Origin: an uncultured Clostridia bacterium
GTDB taxonomy: Bacteria; Bacillota; Clostridia; Oscillospirales; CAG-272
NCBI GenBank assembly: GCA_946061315.1
Contig: CAMGRB010000038.1
Location: forward strand, 1-9,251
DNA length: 9,251 bases
Reading direction: 5' to 3'
Shown: positions 7,297 to 9,251 of the stretch, piece after piece
Layout of the letters: each line of letters starts with the position of its first letter
Numbering within the stretch: position 1 is the stretch's first letter
Program-made: the position numbers and the translations under genes
Notes under the pieces: generated by a model
Database searches by the model: none
The model's input: only the letters and a program-made list of their open reading frames with translations
Told to the model about the DNA's origin: nothing

Positions 7297-7357
7297 AAAA
7301 AAGCAATAATCGGAACTATTTGCGCATTTGATGCCGGGACGTTCTTATATTGCTTTT
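7297..7357 (-). terminator. Candidate terminator or structured leader between atpC and the ABC operon
   Basis: On the minus strand AAAAGCAATA (7357-7348) pairs perfectly over 10 positions with TATTGCTTTT (7308-7299), and the second arm runs into six T (7302-7297). The 39-base interior can add GAAC/GTTC (7344-7341 with 7316-7313) and a small GCAT-CAA-ATGC hairpin (7334-7324). A structured element ending in a T run, directly after the last atp gene, suggests an intrinsic terminator. The AU-rich outer stem and long loop are untypical. It could instead act as an attenuating leader of the transporter genes, if transcription comes through from atp. It fills most of the 101-base gap, which otherwise shows no convincing promoter. 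Confidence 0.5.
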
Positions 7358-7363
7358 AACGGT

Positions 7364-7787
7364 TTATAAATGGGTATTTTTACCCTTGCTGTGTTGTTTT
7401 ACTCTTAAATTGTTGACGGCTTTTGCAAGCGCAAGCTTGGAAAGCACGTAATCCTTGTGTCCCTGCTTGTTTTTGAGCTGCAAAAGCGCCTCGTCCTTGC
7501 TTCTTCTCTCCTTTTCCTCATCTATCTCCTCGGGAAGAAGAACGGACTCGCAAAGGACCTTTACGACGTTACCCGTAACGTCAACCATTCCGTTTGTGAC
7601 GGCGCACACGGTCTTTTCGCCGCTCGGCTTTGTAAACGTAAGCTCTCCGTCCTGTATTGCGGCGGTTAGCGGAGAGTGATTTGCCATAATTCCTATAAGC
7701 CCGTCGCTTATGGGTATAACGAGCGAAAGACATTCTCCCTTGTAAAACTGCCTCTCGGGAGAAAGTATTTCAAGATGAAAAGTATTC

Positions 7788-7789
<2 letters not shown>
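7364..7789 (-). CDS. atpC: F-type ATP synthase epsilon subunit
   Basis: This 141-residue protein has the usual length of F1 epsilon, the subunit of the central stalk that links gamma to the c-ring and can inhibit ATP hydrolysis. The N-terminal beta sandwich (about 1-86) begins FHLEILSPERQFYKGE and contains the family stretch IGIMANHSPLTAAI (32-45). The TNGMVDVTGNVVKVLCE segment (65-81) closes it. Residues about 87-134 form a highly charged helical hairpin (EEIDEEKERRSKDEALLQL then DYVLSKLALAKAVNNLRV), the inhibitory arm. The I-D-x-x-R-A motif that binds ATP in some Bacillus epsilons is only partly kept here (IDEEKE). The gene starts 12 bases after the atpD stop, with GGAGG 7 bases from the ATG, and is the last atp gene. 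The start region lies in an inverted repeat (7788-7805). Confidence 0.95.

Positions 7790-9251
<1,462 letters not shown>

Noticed and set aside
7298..7310. 13-base sequence ATTATTGCTTTTT shared with 1231-1243 on the minus strand
   Set aside because: Both copies lie in AT-rich intergenic sequence near hairpins. A match of this length is plausible by chance in a window of this size and composition, so no shared regulator is claimed.
7372..7385. Inverted repeat GGGTA-TTTT-TACCC in the last codons of atpC
   Set aside because: Only five pairs, inside coding sequence, no T run after it on the minus strand and no second copy seen. It could be an operator or part of the terminator region, but support is too thin.

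Overview
The window reads as part of the chromosome of a Gram-positive, moderately AT-rich Firmicute, probably a clostridial or other anaerobic gut-type lineage. The evidence is strong GGAGG-type ribosome binding sites before almost every gene, the F1 gene order gamma-beta-epsilon, and large fused MacB-like ABC transporters. The lineage is an inference; there is no rRNA or other decisive marker. Every supported gene lies on the minus strand, so transcription runs from high to low coordinates. No tRNA, rRNA, CRISPR array, insertion sequence, integrase or phage structural gene was seen.

Region 1 (9251 down to 7364) is the end of an F-type ATP synthase operon. It holds the last codons of a probable gamma subunit (atpG), the complete catalytic beta subunit (atpD) and epsilon (atpC). 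The genes overlap or are separated by only a few bases. A small inverted repeat covers the atpD stop, the atpC ribosome binding site and the atpC start.

Region 2 (7363 to 7263) is a roughly 100-base intergenic stretch with a long-armed inverted repeat ending in six T on the minus strand. It is a candidate terminator for the atp operon or a leader of the genes that follow.

Region 3 (7262 to 2029) holds two tandem, translationally coupled genes (ATGA overlap). Each encodes an ABC ATPase fused to a four-helix FtsX/MacB-type permease, of 758 and 986 residues. The second carries an unrecognised soluble domain between its ATPase and its membrane part, and a very large, tyrosine-rich extracellular domain. 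The pair could work as two homodimers or one heterodimer; the substrate is not visible. A small alpha/beta hydrolase gene (1981 to 1286) follows 47 bases downstream and ends at a strong hairpin.

Region 4 (1239 to 1) is a separate transcription unit with a good sigma-A-type promoter having an extended -10. It holds a DUF5131 (phage Gp37/Gp68 family) three-cysteine protein and then the first 107 codons of a tocopherol-cyclase-like protein that runs off the window.

Most of this is ordinary chromosomal content. The best candidates for something less described are the accessory domain and Tyr-rich extracellular insert of the 986-residue transporter, and the DUF5131 gene outside a phage context.
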